Assembly: GCA_948099385.1 (NCBI GenBank)
Contig: CANUEZ040000167.1
Location: forward strand, 2,066,001-2,130,000
DNA length: 64,000 nucleotides
Source of the DNA: Fasciola hepatica
Taxonomy: Eukaryota; Platyhelminthes; Trematoda; Plagiorchiida; Fasciolidae
Reading direction: 5' to 3'
The stretch's first letter is position 1, and each line of letters opens with the position of its first letter. Shown one piece after another: positions 1 to 11,504 of this stretch. The notes beneath the pieces were generated by a model. It worked only from the letters and a program-made list of their open reading frames with translations, did not search any database and had not been told where the DNA came from. The translations under genes and the position numbers were made by a program.

Positions 1-684
1 CGTTTCAGCGTGGCCCCCTAGGACTTACTTGATGCCCTGGTTACTAGCCTCATTGAGGATATCGGGAGGAGGTAGATTAGAGACTTCATATTACCGCTGG
101 TCTGCCTGAGCTGCCTAAAGTTGACCCTTTTTGACCCAAAAAAGCTAGCTTCTTTGCTATGCGCTCGAGCGAGTCGGTGACCAGTAGTGTTACTTTGGGC
201 AGGTGTGGCATAAAAAGCAGACAAAAATTCATTAGGCGATCGGAAAGCCGAGGCAGGCTGAACGAAGTAGGTTCCGAGTGGTGTAATGTGGCCTATATTT
301 TCCTTAATCCAGCCGCTGCCTCCTCGGGCGAGACCTTATCCCACGCACTTTTGAGCTTCAACCCTGACTTCGTAATGGGCCAGGCCATGCTCAAGTGCTC
401 CATAAGAGCGGAAAAGAAATCTAAATTCCTAAAAACCATATCAATATAACTCCAAAAGTTTTGGCAGTAAAACACCAGTGTAAGGAATGAGAGAAGAAAC
501 TGGTCAAAACTGAGGTAATGTGGACAGAATTTGATGATAAGTCTTCCCATGATCTACGATGTGCAAAGTGAGGTAATTCGACAGGCCCACCTGCTTAGTT
601 TTCCGGAAACTAAGCTAGCTAGAGGTTATCAGGTTCAACTGCCAGCAGGCGGAACAGTAAGGTGTTTTCTCACTGGCAGTTACC
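1..684. other. unassigned stretch
   Basis: No gene recognised. Short overlapping open frames at 159-449 (+) and 293-550 (-) have no domain motif I know and lie on opposite strands over the same bases, as expected by chance. The right edge (about 675-700) carries a TAA/ATT-rich run that I read as the tail of the neighbouring minus-strand repeat. Confidence 0.5.
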
Positions 685-2950
685 AACTAATAATAATATT
701 GATAGGGGTTTATCACGAAGAGGCCCAAAGCGAGCCAGCTACATGATCAGATGCCAGAAATAATGGCTCGTACAGGTAATTCGTGATAATGTGGACAAAT
801 TGTGTCAAGAAAGATAAATGTATGAACATCAAAGAATAACGGGGGAGGCTTAAGTGGACCAGTGGAAGAAGTTACCCGGATGCCCTGCAAGTTTGAGTAC
901 CAAGGTGAAGTGCTGTGGTCTGATTGATCCGAGTAGGCATAGTCAAAAACTAGGAAATGCACACCAGAGAAACTAAGATTGCTTTGAAACCACGAGAATA
1001 AAGAGAGCCAAAGAAGGGTCAAGAGGTTTACCTGAAAAGCGAGTGACCACCAACGAAGACGGTGAAATGCTCTGCTACACTGTGGTGAATTGTTGGTTTC
1101 AGGGTAAAACTCGAAGTAAAACAGAGAGCTAAAGAGGCGAGCTGTGGAAGGTGGAACAGTTCGCAGGAGTGTTCGGGGAGCTTGGTATATGGCGGCTGTG
1201 ACGTACGGATGTTTGAGGAGCGGACACATTTCAAGAGGGACAGCGGGATAATTGTGAAAAAGGTGACTGTCAAAGAAATGTAGAATAAAGAGCGGATATA
1301 TGCTTCATATACATGATGGAATATGGGCTATCGGCAGAGAGGAGGAGCTGGAGATAAAAGCTAACTGCTAGAGACGAAAATGTTATTGATTAATAGAGTC
1401 GGGTGGGCTGAATCGAAAGATTGGGATTACTTAGTAGAGTTATATTACACCGTTTGCTCTATGACAGATGGAGCATATTGGATAAGAAGCGGTAAAAGAA
1501 AAAGGAAATAAGGCGCTTTTGGCGGCAGAGATGATAACGGAATGTGATGGACAGTTCATAAAAGGAGAAAATGAAGTAAATGATAGAAGAAAACGGCTTG
1601 GAGTAGAGCGAATAATTCAATCAAATGCAGATGCTTCGTTAGTCATTAGTCCAAAACGAGATGAGCAACGGTGAGTAGACCTATGCAGGATGGTGGCTAG
1701 AAGGTAACGGTAAAAAGGTTGGGCAGGGCACAGAGAATATATCTTGAAATGTAGAAGTATTGCGGGCTATTGGCAGAGAAAGGGACAGGGTGTGGAATGG
1801 ACCTTGAAGCAAAAATATGGCAGTTGACGTAGTAAATATCGTGAAAAGTAAAAGAGGATACGAGAAGACAGAGAGGTCAGGTAAAAGCAGGTAATCTTGG
1901 TTGGGATCGTGTATGAAAATCATGAAGCGGGGCTGTTTATGACTGATGGGGAATGGTGATTAGGTCAAAAAAAGAGAGCAGAGAAGGAAACCTAGGAAAA
2001 CAGAAAAGGAGACGGCTGTGGTGGGCTGAAGTGAAGGTGGGACAAATTACCAAAAAATGGGTGGTAGAAGGCAGACTAAATTATTCCAATTTAGGTGCGC
2101 CATTTTAGAGAGAAGAGCACTGAGATAATAGCGTACTTGTTTGGAGAAGCAGCTGGATTCTGTGGATGGAAATTGTTCGTTGATTTAGGTCGAATACGGG
2201 CTCAGAAGTCGATGGAACGTGGACTAACAGCCAAAAAAGAAACTTGGAGATGGAATGCTCTAGAATGCCAGAGTACGGGAATGAAAGTAGCTAATGTACA
2301 AGAAACAAATGGGCATGTGAAGGTCAGGGGAGTCAGGAGGGATGGGTCTTACAGTTAAGAAGTTTTCGAGGAACTTACGGAACATCGATTCTCTATTTAG
2401 ATAGATGGAAAGTGGGGCAGCAGAGAAGGAACAGAGGAGAAGAGCAAACTGGAAGGCACAAAAAGAGTGCCCATGGTAAAATTATGTAGGAGCGAAGGTG
2501 AGAGAACTGAGGGAAAAGAAATAGGTGGGACTTGGCCAGTCGGATTTTTCATTACAGTTGAATCATATGAGGGCCGAAAAAAGGGCATGCGACATATTAA
2601 CCTGTGATGTAACTATGGGCGCCAGAAATGCGTGGCTATCGGAGGTGTGATAATGGAGCTAAAGAGCCTGCAAGGAGTAATACGAATGGAGTGAACTGAA
2701 AGACACCTTTCGAGGCACTGGCTGACAGGAAGATCCGGAGGGATTTACAGGTCAAATGGGCAATATATATCGTGGCTACAAATCGACAATAATTATGGAT
2801 GTGGAGGATGAAAACGCGGAAACGGTGGGTTTTACCAAGGAGACCGGGCGCAGATACGGACGGGGCTGATGATTGTTAGCACGAGGGGTAAGTAGGGAGG
2901 ACATGGAGGGACATGACGAAGATATAGGCGGCGGGGATCTGAGAGTGCAT
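685..2950 (-). mobile_element. Pyrimidine-rich repeat family Y, minus-strand copy
   Basis: Read on the minus strand, this block is strongly pyrimidine-rich for about 2.2 kb. Its low-coordinate end matches the 3' end of the plus-strand copy at 54700-57645. Both carry a GTGTATG-like stretch followed by CACCAAAG-like bases, then ATGATCA near a GCCAG motif, and both finish in an ATT/TAA-rich tail. A trinucleotide tail suggests a non-LTR retrotransposon or a derivative, but no endonuclease or RT motif could be read in any frame, so the class is unknown. The open frames inside (747-1229 and 1681-1923, minus) are rich in Ser, Pro, Leu and Phe, as expected from pyrimidine bias, and I do not call them genes. 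The upper boundary is approximate. Confidence 0.45.
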
Positions 2951-3230
2951 CCAGTAGGCTATGCGGACTCTCAAATTAACCGGGCTTTTATTTGAATTCT
3001 CCCGTGGGTTCATTAAAACTCACTACATCTCTTTGGTGTGCATACACGTATCATACTTTCATCTCACCAAATGCCCCTTTCTGAGCATTTTTATCCTACT
3101 TTTGTCATTCAGACTTCTATACTTTCAAGAATTTTATCCGTCCATTCCAGCACTCGTAAAAGCCTGATCATGCACCCGGCACGCTTTGAGTGTCTCTGAA
3201 ATAAACTATTATTATTTTTATCCCGCAAAA
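2950..3230 (+). repeat. Family Y 3'-end fragment, plus strand
   Basis: About 260 bp that align by eye with 57370-57645: shared pieces include TTTGGTGTGCATACACGTAT, CTGAGCATTTTTATCCT, TTTTATCCGTCCATTC and CCTGATCATGCACCCGGCA, followed by an ATTATTATTTTTA tail at 3206-3220. It is the 3' terminus of the same family as 685-2950 but in the opposite orientation, so the two pieces meet around 2950. The open frame over it (2961-3167) is a by-product of the repeat. Confidence 0.6.
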
Positions 3231-4712
3231 GTTGAAGTGTGAATATTTCACTCAGACCAAGGGGCCGACCAACAGTAGAGATGGCCAACGCAGAAAGAGA
3301 CCGAGGACACCAACGGTCAGGTCGGGAGAGTGGACGACAGCCATGAAACATTCTTTGACCTGGGATGATGATCACGGCAGGAGCATTTTGGCGGGCTAAA
3401 TAGCTGGCAAAAAATCTCTGAGATATTTCTCCACATTTGCGAACTTTCCAAAAATATCAAACTCCCGGTAAATGTTGCGTATTTTGCAACACACACCAAA
3501 CAACACACTTGAAAACCTTTGCTCATTCGTTGATTTATCGAATGTGGCACATTTTGGATTGGGCCTCTGGCTCCACCGGTGTGATTGCTTTTGATTTTGA
3601 GCGCTGGTGAACTTTGATTGTAGCTTCTGACCGCTTTTTGCCGCAGGACTGAGGTTTGCATATCTTTCGTATGCTTATGCCTTTTTAACCCAGCGCAGTA
3701 GATTATTCGAATCAATTTTTGTTCTGCTTTTGGGTTCACTCATTCTGCTTCGCATTTCCTTGACTCAGAATAATGACCCTACTACGCTTGCTAGCCCAGG
3801 CCTTACTACTAAAAAAGTATGTGGACTTCCGCGCCAGTGTCTATGTGGCTGGTCATCAGGAGACAGACCGAATAAGGAAGTATTTTGCGAGGGTATGTTC
3901 TTCAAGTTACAGTTTGTTTCAATTAGGTTAGGGCTTGTTCGCAGTCAGATGATGGAGGTGTAATAAATAAAGTTGTTTTGAGGTATAATTCAAAACAAGC
4001 CCTTCTCTTCGGTCCTAGGTATTGGGACGAACGGTCACAGCTGTATACCGCAAACAGCCCAGAAAGCTTTCACCTAAGGTTAGTTAGCTTCCAGTTGGGT
4101 TGCCGCTATTTTCGAATGTAACCCCTGAAGAAGTCGGAAATACGACAACGGGGAAGACTTTATTGAGGCAGCAGAAAGTGTTGGGGGCGCGTTACCTCAA
4201 TAGACGTCAGACCTTCTTAGCTTTATGGGCAGTACGCTGACTTTTCTGCCTTCTTTCTCTTCCAGGGCTGATACGGCACAAATATCCCGACCTGTCAGCA
4301 GAAACGTCAAGCACTGTTGTGAACTAAGTGAATTGTATAGCAACCCATTCAGACAAGCCAGGAAACGTCGGTGATTTTAGCTCACCAGAGATTAAATAGA
4401 ATGGTTTTTGAACGGTGGAAGTTGGTTTTGACGGCCTCTTCAGCGGGCCCCTTATGCAGGTTTATACTTGCACAGCACATAAATGAAAGAATCGAAGGGG
4501 GAATGCACCAGCTGCTTATCCTTCTGGAGTCAGATACAATAACGACACAACGGGGATTCGATTGTTCCTAGTTTACTTCCCCTTCCGTTAGAAGCAGCAG
4601 TTGCACATTATGGCTCTTCTTTAAGATGAATCCCAGTGGTCCTTTGACCAAAAACGAACTGGAGGAGTTTCAATGGTGAAGATCTTACAGTGGTAGCAGC
4701 AGTATTGAAGTA
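3231..4712. other. unassigned stretch with two ribozyme-like motifs
   Basis: No gene recognised. A 140-codon minus frame (3317-3739) and a 66-codon plus frame (4371-4571) show no motif. Two spots recall hammerhead core words: CTGAAGA about 4131 followed by GTC...GAC, and CTGATACGG about 4267 with GAAACG near 4305. Neither has the full core in the right order, so they are not called as ribozymes. Confidence 0.4.
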
Positions 4713-5040
4713 TTGAAGTGGTTCACGGGGGCGAAGTTTTGGTCCAAATTTTCCCGGTTCTTGTATGTATCTTCTTTTCTCCGGCTCCACCGAGCTGGAA
4801 CAGCGGAACTCGACAACAAGGGCAACCATTTTCACAAAAGCTACACGGAAATAGAAATGAAAACAAATGCTAACCATGTAGTACACAAGTCAGAAAATAT
4901 GAATGTGGATACGCCAGTATTTCAAGAGTTTTGTGGTTTTAAGTTTACACAGGAGAGCGAGTTGCATATACATTCGTAAGAGAAAGGAGAACAGATCTAT
5001 TTATATCTGCTCACATGTAAAACTACATAGGATAGAAAAC
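4713..5040 (+). pseudogene. possible C2H2 zinc-finger relic
   Basis: An 88-codon frame ends in a segment reading CGFKFTQESELHIHS, which resembles the second half of a C2H2 zinc finger (C-x-x-F-x(5)-L-x(2)-H). The first Cys and the second His of the canonical C-x2-C...H-x3-H set are not both present. The following bases, after a stop at about 4977, can be read as a decayed GEKP-type linker. This could be the remnant of a zinc-finger gene or pseudogene, or a chance match. I put little weight on it. Confidence 0.2.
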
Positions 5041-5079
5041 AAGATTTGAAAGCATGGAGGAGAATAATCTTATCAACGG

Positions 5080-6860
5080 ATATCAGAGAATTGGCCCTAA
5101 AGGCCTCTTCTGAGGAGGCAAGAGCTACTTCCTGTGGAAGACTATTCCATAGAGATTATCCGGGACGATAAAAGGCGTTATCTAATGAAGCTACTAGGAC
5201 AATTTTTGAAGAATTTCCCCATGTGTCCTTGCAGGGTCCCCAAGTTCGACCTAGTGAAAATCTGACCCACTGACCCCTTTAGGAATAGATCATACATCTG
5301 GGATAGGTCTCTCCTAATACAACGCGTCCAAAGAGAGTAGAAAACAAGTGATATTAAAGGACCCTCGAAACGTTCCCACTTTTGACGAGGCCAGTGTGCA
5401 CCATCTGGCTGCCGTATTCTAAAAGAGGCCGAATATAAGTTCCACATAGAAGATCTAAGTCCCGTTTGGAGACCATCAGAAAAGTTAGTCTAATAAGGAT
5501 TAAAACCTGGAAGGCAGTTTTATTAGCTTTTTCATGGTGGGAGGAGAATGAGGGATTACTGAGCAGCCAGAAACCAGGGATCATGTATTGATCCACTATT
5601 TGGATTTGTGTGTTCCCATTTACCTCGGACAGGTGGGTTGGAGCACTTTCATATGACGTGCTTGCACATTTGTCATCGTTTATTTTCAGGCTCCGGTTAG
5701 CTGGCCAGCTTTAGACTGGGTCAATAGGTGGCCGCACAGCATTTGAATCCGTGTTCCAGACTGCGGCATCCTCTGCGTACATCGCTATGCTAACCAGAGC
5801 TACATCAGGGAGGCAGCTGATGTAAATAGAAAATTGGAGGGGACCAAGGACAGAGCCCTACGGGGCTCCTGTATCGGTGGGTGTAGGTTGAGACGGAGAC
5901 TTTTGCGGAAGAACCGAGAAGATTCGTTTTTTAACAGACTCGATCAGGGCCGGAGGCGACCAGAGTTGCCGTACATTCTGAGTTTGCGCAGAAGCGGAAC
6001 ATGCGGAAAACTATCAAAGGCTCTGGAAAAACGATAAATGCAGCATGGAATATCCTGTCGTCATCTTGGGTCTGTGACAGGCTATCCATATCAGTCAGCG
6101 TATTGGTGGTGCGTGACCTGTTTGGAAGGAAGCCATTTTGCGCTTAACAAAGTAAACTACGGTCGTACTAGTGTGCGAAGATTTTGCGTTTTACGATGCG
6201 CTCGAAGGCTTTGCTAGGGACAATGGTGAGGTTTATTGGTCTGTGACTTTTAGAAGGATGTCGGTCCCGGTTCTTACAAATTGGGACAACCACAACATGC
6301 ATCCGTGGATTTGAAAACCTTCCTTCATCTAAGCACTATCGGAAGAGCGTAGTCTGACGTTGCGAGAATGGAGACGGATTCTTTAGGATTGCGAAGATGA
6401 ACTTCATCTGGTCCCGTCGAGCTGAAAAGATTAAATTTTCTAAGCCCTCTTTCGGCTCCAACGTGGGACACTACGAAGTGCTGCAATGAGGAGACCAGCT
6501 CTTTTGGCTAAAGGGATGGGTATCTACAAGCAAGTACCACTTTTGTGCTGAAAACCGGCACGAAATGAGACCTGAAAGCATCTGCTGCCTCAGAAGGGAA
6601 GGTGGCATAAGAGCCATCAGGAAGCAGTAGAGCGAGTGCTGTGGACTCATGTTCACGATTGCGGAGCAGACAGTAACAGATTAAACAGCTGTTTGTACTC
6701 GCCCGGTCTAAATTGCTTTTTGTGTTTCCTTGAGGTGATCCTTAACCTCGGATTTACAAAAGTTCCGAGAGCAGGACAAAGGCTATCCTCACAATAATTA
6801 GGTGATTGATTACGAAAGGCGGTACAATACGACCGGCGGATGGGTTTGCTCACATAAAGG
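5080..6860 (-). pseudogene. CR1/Jockey-type LINE reverse transcriptase relic
   Basis: Minus-strand translations in shifting frames follow the order of a non-LTR retrotransposon RT. At about 6540-6660 a pre-RT stretch reads LLLPDGSYATFPSEAADAF, then TGPDEVHLRNPKES (KSPGPD-type motif, about 6400). Further down come QEPRRALS (PQGSVLGP-type motif, about 5860), IYISCLPDV and MYAEDAAVW (about 5770-5830; the YADD box has D to E), then a tail frame at 5354-5596 with LLCGTYIRPLLEYGSQMVH. The C-terminus reads SLWNSLPQEV at about 5130-5160. Several frameshifts and stops separate these pieces, so it is dead. In the family this enzyme reverse-transcribes the element's RNA at the genomic target. Its endonuclease should lie above 6860 but was not recognised. 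Confidence 0.8.
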
Positions 6861-9800
6861 AGATAGTAAGAAAATAACGACTATCCCGGGAAAACTACTA
6901 AGCCCGAACTAAGAAGAGAAACAAGCGAGCAGCACTGAGATGATTTCACAAGTTGGAGTGTCAATATCACCTGCAGCTTTTGAGTGCCAGCAAACACGCC
7001 ACGAGGGTTGCGAGGACACGTTTGTCCCCAGCATAGTGAAAATTTAGCGCAAAATTTCGATGTCTCAAGTCTTGCTACAGTTGTAAAAAGGCTGAAACTC
7101 GCTCCAGTGGACTAGTGGGAAACGTAGCTTGTGACTAGCTGAAGCAACCTGGAAACAATGAGAATAAAGTTGCGGTGCTTTTTGAGTTCTTTGACCCAGT
7201 GTGCACTACGGATGCAGGGAACCTATGATCATTACCCGGGCCCCATGGCCTTCACTCGTGGAAGAAATTCACACAGAGGCTATTACAGATTCCACCCGCG
7301 AAATCTAGCGGAACCGATCGAGTGACTTTTAAGATTGGGAGACCCTCGGCGACGGAGAAAGATTTGCCAGGTAAAAGCAATAACGGCATATAATACTTAG
7401 AGGAGCGCATTAGTGCACCATCAATATGTGCAGGAAATATGGTGGTATTTGCATTAATAGAAGATTTTTAAAGTAAGAGTGCCTAAAATTGAAATCACAG
7501 TTTTAGAACCTATACAGTTTGAAACAGAAGAGAGCTAAAAGTCTAGATTGCTACCAAGATATACGCACATAACGCCATCAGGGTAAACAGCGGCACAAAA
7601 GGGATGCATCGTTTTTTGGCGGTTTCGACTAAGAACTTAAATATTCGCAAATTTGGGCAACTTTAAGAGGCATTTGGGCGGAGTTTAAATAAGTTGAAAC
7701 GAAGTTGGTTTCCGCAGCAAACATGAACCATTTTCGAATAAATGACCAGACAAAAGTGGACATAAGAACTATGGTTATCTTGTCGAATAGAACATTGGTG
7801 TTAGAACACCTCGAGGTATTGCCCGGGATGCTAGTGTATCCTTGACAGAGGTGGACGCTATGTACGCAGTGAGAGGGGACCGATATAAGCAGTAGGCAGC
7901 TGAGGTTGGGGAGCTTTTGGTAATCTTCGTACGATACTGGAGCCCCATGGCGCAAGGATTAGTTGATGGCCGCTGAATTACGGTGTTCTACCATGGATCG
8001 CTAATGTGGATGGGATTTGAATTTGTGTGTGCCGAGGAACATAGGGATTCTAGGTGAATGTGAGAAGAGGAAAGAAGGTGCCCGCTGGTTGATGTGGCAC
8101 TGTGGTGCACTGCTAAAAGGAGCCCTGGAGTATGAATTGCCCTAGTCGTCTCGCACAGCAAGAGCCGTGGAATGTAGTTGGGTATCCTTTTGAGGCCAGT
8201 CCATCCTGAGCCTCCAACAAAACCTTCGGCGGGCTTCCAAAGGGCCACTTCAGAATGACATAGAGCTGCAAACGACAGGGAGGACAACAGGCTGAGGTGG
8301 TTTTCTGAAGTTGGTCAGATCTTACTCCACTGTTTATGTATTACACGTATTTGCTAATTCTTTCCGCTACTTGATGACAGCCAGCGCTCCATCGCGGTTC
8401 TCCTAACTGCGCCACGATGACCATTAAAACAAAGTATCCTACAACACATGAAAAGGAGAATATTATCGGTGTGTAAGGAGCAGACAGCGTGTGTTGTGGG
8501 TGAGCCTGTGTGCCTTGAACCCTCAAAAAGTCGCCGTTTTTAAAGCAAGTGCCATATTTGATGATAATGTGATAACAGTGAAAGAAGTTGCTTCCGGCCA
8601 CATTTCCGGCCGTGGATTAGGATGAAAGAGTAGGAAATTATGTTGTGGCTGTGTGGGATTAACTAAGTGCAGCTAGGTTGTCACTGTACGATAGAGGTCT
8701 TTGCCAACTGGCTCAGCCCTAACCAGGAGGTGGGGTTTTAGCTTTGTATGACAAATCAGAGGAGAAATTAGGTACGGGAACGAGGTTATGCTGCCAAAAT
8801 GCTGGCAGAACTACCTCAAAACTGTCCGTACCGATGACCTGAGCGCCCACCGGAGAAGAAGTCTCCAAAACCTTCCAGCCGAAATATAACGGAACTCAAG
8901 AACCTGAACTCACAGAGAAGCTGAAAGTTACCGGTGGTTGATGCATTATCCGAATGTTGAACGGTGGCAAACCGACTTCATGCGTCATACTTAGTTGCGC
9001 TCTCCCCTACGCTTACAGTGAGAATGAAACCGAACCGGCGGTAATAAGTAACCAGAGGCAAAATTTTCCCAACAAATCGTGAAGACTAAGGAAAATCGAA
9101 GCGGATAAACAAAAAGGGAGGTGGAGAAGAGGTAGCCACGCCCGTCGGCAAAACTGAATTCAGTAGACATTTTTCAAGTGGGATCTGCCACAACGCTTCA
9201 GAGGCCGTATCACCCATGGGCCTCGGGCAGCATTATATGGTCGCAGTCGTGGAAATTGTGCAGAGAAAGTCAGCTGCCCTGGGAACAGGTGTAGAAGGAA
9301 GCTAACTCTGAAGAGGGCATTTGTGCTTTGTGTCGGTGGAGATATGGGTCTTATGAAAAGAGACCTCGAAGGTGAGGCTGCCATTGCGCCTTGAATTGTT
9401 CCATAGATGTTGGAAAAGCCTTAATTAGAAAATGAGAATCCACGAAGTGGTCTTTGGATTTAGGTTGAGACTTCAGGGCTCCGAGCAACCGCAGAAGTTG
9501 AGTAGCCAAAAAGAAGGTAGATGTAAGCTCCCAGCACTCGAACTTGGGTGGGCACCTGGCTGACTAGCATCAAAGAAGGAATCTGTATCGAACCAGTGGA
9601 GGTATTGGTGTTAATGCAGTTGAGAAGTGAGCGAGTCCTGAGGAGAAACTGAACTTCTAAATCGAGTTAGCTTTACTTTTGGGGACTCTAGATACTGATG
9701 ATATGTTTGAATGACTTTAAGGTCAACTTTTTACGGAGCTTTGCTGGGGAACCCGCTACATTCGTTACTCCAGCACCGCTTTACCGTCTTCCTTAGCAAG

Positions 9801-10999
9801 CTACGGTACCATAAATTATTTTTGTGTGGGTTAGTTCAAAGACTGTGGGCTTTGCTGGCGAGGGATGTGGCTTAATTTTATGCACCTCGTGGTAGCATGC
9901 TCTCGGGCTTGCTTTTAGTAGGTAGGTGCCGCTGTGCTAGTATATGAGAACCCAAAGAAGAGTGCTCCGAGAGTGGACCATTCAGTTTTGGACGATCTTT
10001 TTCCAAATAAATGCCTGGCTGTTGGAGCAGGCGGAGCCGTTTCTGGTAGGAGACTTAAGCCCCCACCCGCTCGCCAAAACATGAATCGCAACTTACAAGC
10101 CGCTATGGGAATCGGTCAGCCACAGTTGTAGTTCAGCAGCAACGCTACTGTCCCGAGACAGGGGTCAAATCTGACAAGGCAGCTGATCTTGGAGGACTAA
10201 AGCAGTATATTTTTTCTTGCCCCTAGAAGCTGCTCTCTAGTTTGTTTGTTTTTAATTAAGCCAACTCACTGGTGGTAATGCTTGTGAAAGAAAAAACTGT
10301 GCCGGGAATGTCCTCAAATATGAAGTTCAACCACATGATATCCGTTGAGTCAATAACACCAGTGCGCATCCCAATAGAAACAAGGTACGGAGGCCTATGA
10401 ATATACCCCAACCTGGGGACCACCTGGAAGGGCTCGGTTTCTACAAATCACATTTTGCATACATAATTAGCATTGCGAGCAAACTGCAAGTAATAGAGGC
10501 TACACGAATCATATAAATGCAAAGCTAGAAACTGATCCTGGAGATTAGCAAAAGCCTTGCTATAAACGGAGGCCATTTTTGAGACCGGATGGAAAGCTAC
10601 GACTTTGCGGTTCTGCTGCTGGGCTGACTTTGGGATGGGTGATAGCTATGGTGAAAAGATGCCACAGGCCCCGTGTTGGCCAGTAACTGTCAGATACCAT
10701 GGTATTGAATAGATGGATATTGGCCTTTAGCATAAGGTAGCGTTTAATTGTCACGATAATAAAAGGGTAGTTTTTGGTTAGGCCACTGTGATCTGACTAG
10801 ACAGCATAGGTAACCTATGGCCAAGAATCTGGTGGGAAAGACCTCAGGAAATAGATACGAGGAAGCTCAATCCAGTTTCAAAGCAGTGCTTGGGAACTTC
10901 CGAGATTAATATTTATGTCCCTAGTAATAACATATATTTGGGGAAAATTCAAAGTCACAGGCAATGATCACAATTGTGGCAGTCAAAACTGGGGTAAAA
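6861..10999. other. unassigned stretch
   Basis: No gene or element recognised. The upper part may hold the decayed endonuclease and leader of the LINE relic below it: minus frames at 7629-7955 and 7988-8287 lie in the right place but show no EN motif. A tRNA A-box-like word (TGGCGCAGTTAGGAG, minus strand, about 8400-8415) has no B box after it. Plus frame 9934-10131 and minus frames 9160-9384 and 10560-10754 have no recognisable content. Confidence 0.4.
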
Positions 11000-11392
11000 T
11001 CAGCTGGTAATATTTTGCCGAATTGGAGACTTGAGACTGTTTTGGTACCAGAGTTGTGATACCAAGTGCATGCTTTTGATGAATGAGACTATTACCCAAA
11101 CCCCCCCCCCTAAGCCTAGTAGGTAGTCATTTATGGATCTAAATAGGTCAGTCTTGAGAGTCCGGTGCTTTCTGTAGTCCAGCCTCTGACTTGGTAGGGA
11201 AACCATGGGCGCTGATATCTGCTGGCAGTTGGTCCCGCAGAGTTTTGCATAGACAGGGAAAAAGGTTCCCCCCTGTGAACCGAGGATATTTATGTGGTTC
11301 TTCCTATTGCGTGACTTGTGTGACATCTTAACCAAAGAGCATTCAACTGGAGAATAAACAGAAGCAATGTCATACCCCACGCTGTAGGGCAA
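11000..11392 (-). pseudogene. Unnamed coding relic, possibly LINE RT
   Basis: A 130-codon minus frame begins PYSVGYDIASV and continues through a segment (INILGSQ...LCGTNCQQIS) whose spacing of Cys, Asn and Gln residues recalls the 'HGF..., SC-TNLL' region just before the catalytic part of CR1-type RTs. A second relic at 45284-45562 starts with the same bases (TGCCCTACAGCGTGG) and shows a similar spacing of residues, so the pair looks like two copies of one coding repeat. No catalytic box is visible. A run of ten C at 11101-11110 lies inside the frame. The family assignment is tentative. Confidence 0.3.
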
Positions 11393-11504
11393 ACGTCAGT
11401 CAAGCAACGGGACGGCAAGGCTAGTAGCTTTTGCCCTGAATGTAGCTCGGCATTTTAGGAAATTTTACAAATCATTATGGTGATAGCATCAGAAAGCCTA
11501 TTAC

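Noticed and set aside
747..1229. 160-codon minus frame as a membrane or secreted protein
   Set aside because: Hydrophobic and Ser-rich character follows from the pyrimidine-rich repeat; similar frames appear in every family Y copy and in several phases.
8365..8440. tRNA gene on minus (TGGCGCAGTTAGGAG)
   Set aside because: Only an A-box-like word; no B box, no acceptor stem.
11101..11110. Run of ten C as a biological signal
   Set aside because: Simple homopolymer; more useful as a warning of possible indel error in the overlapping frame.
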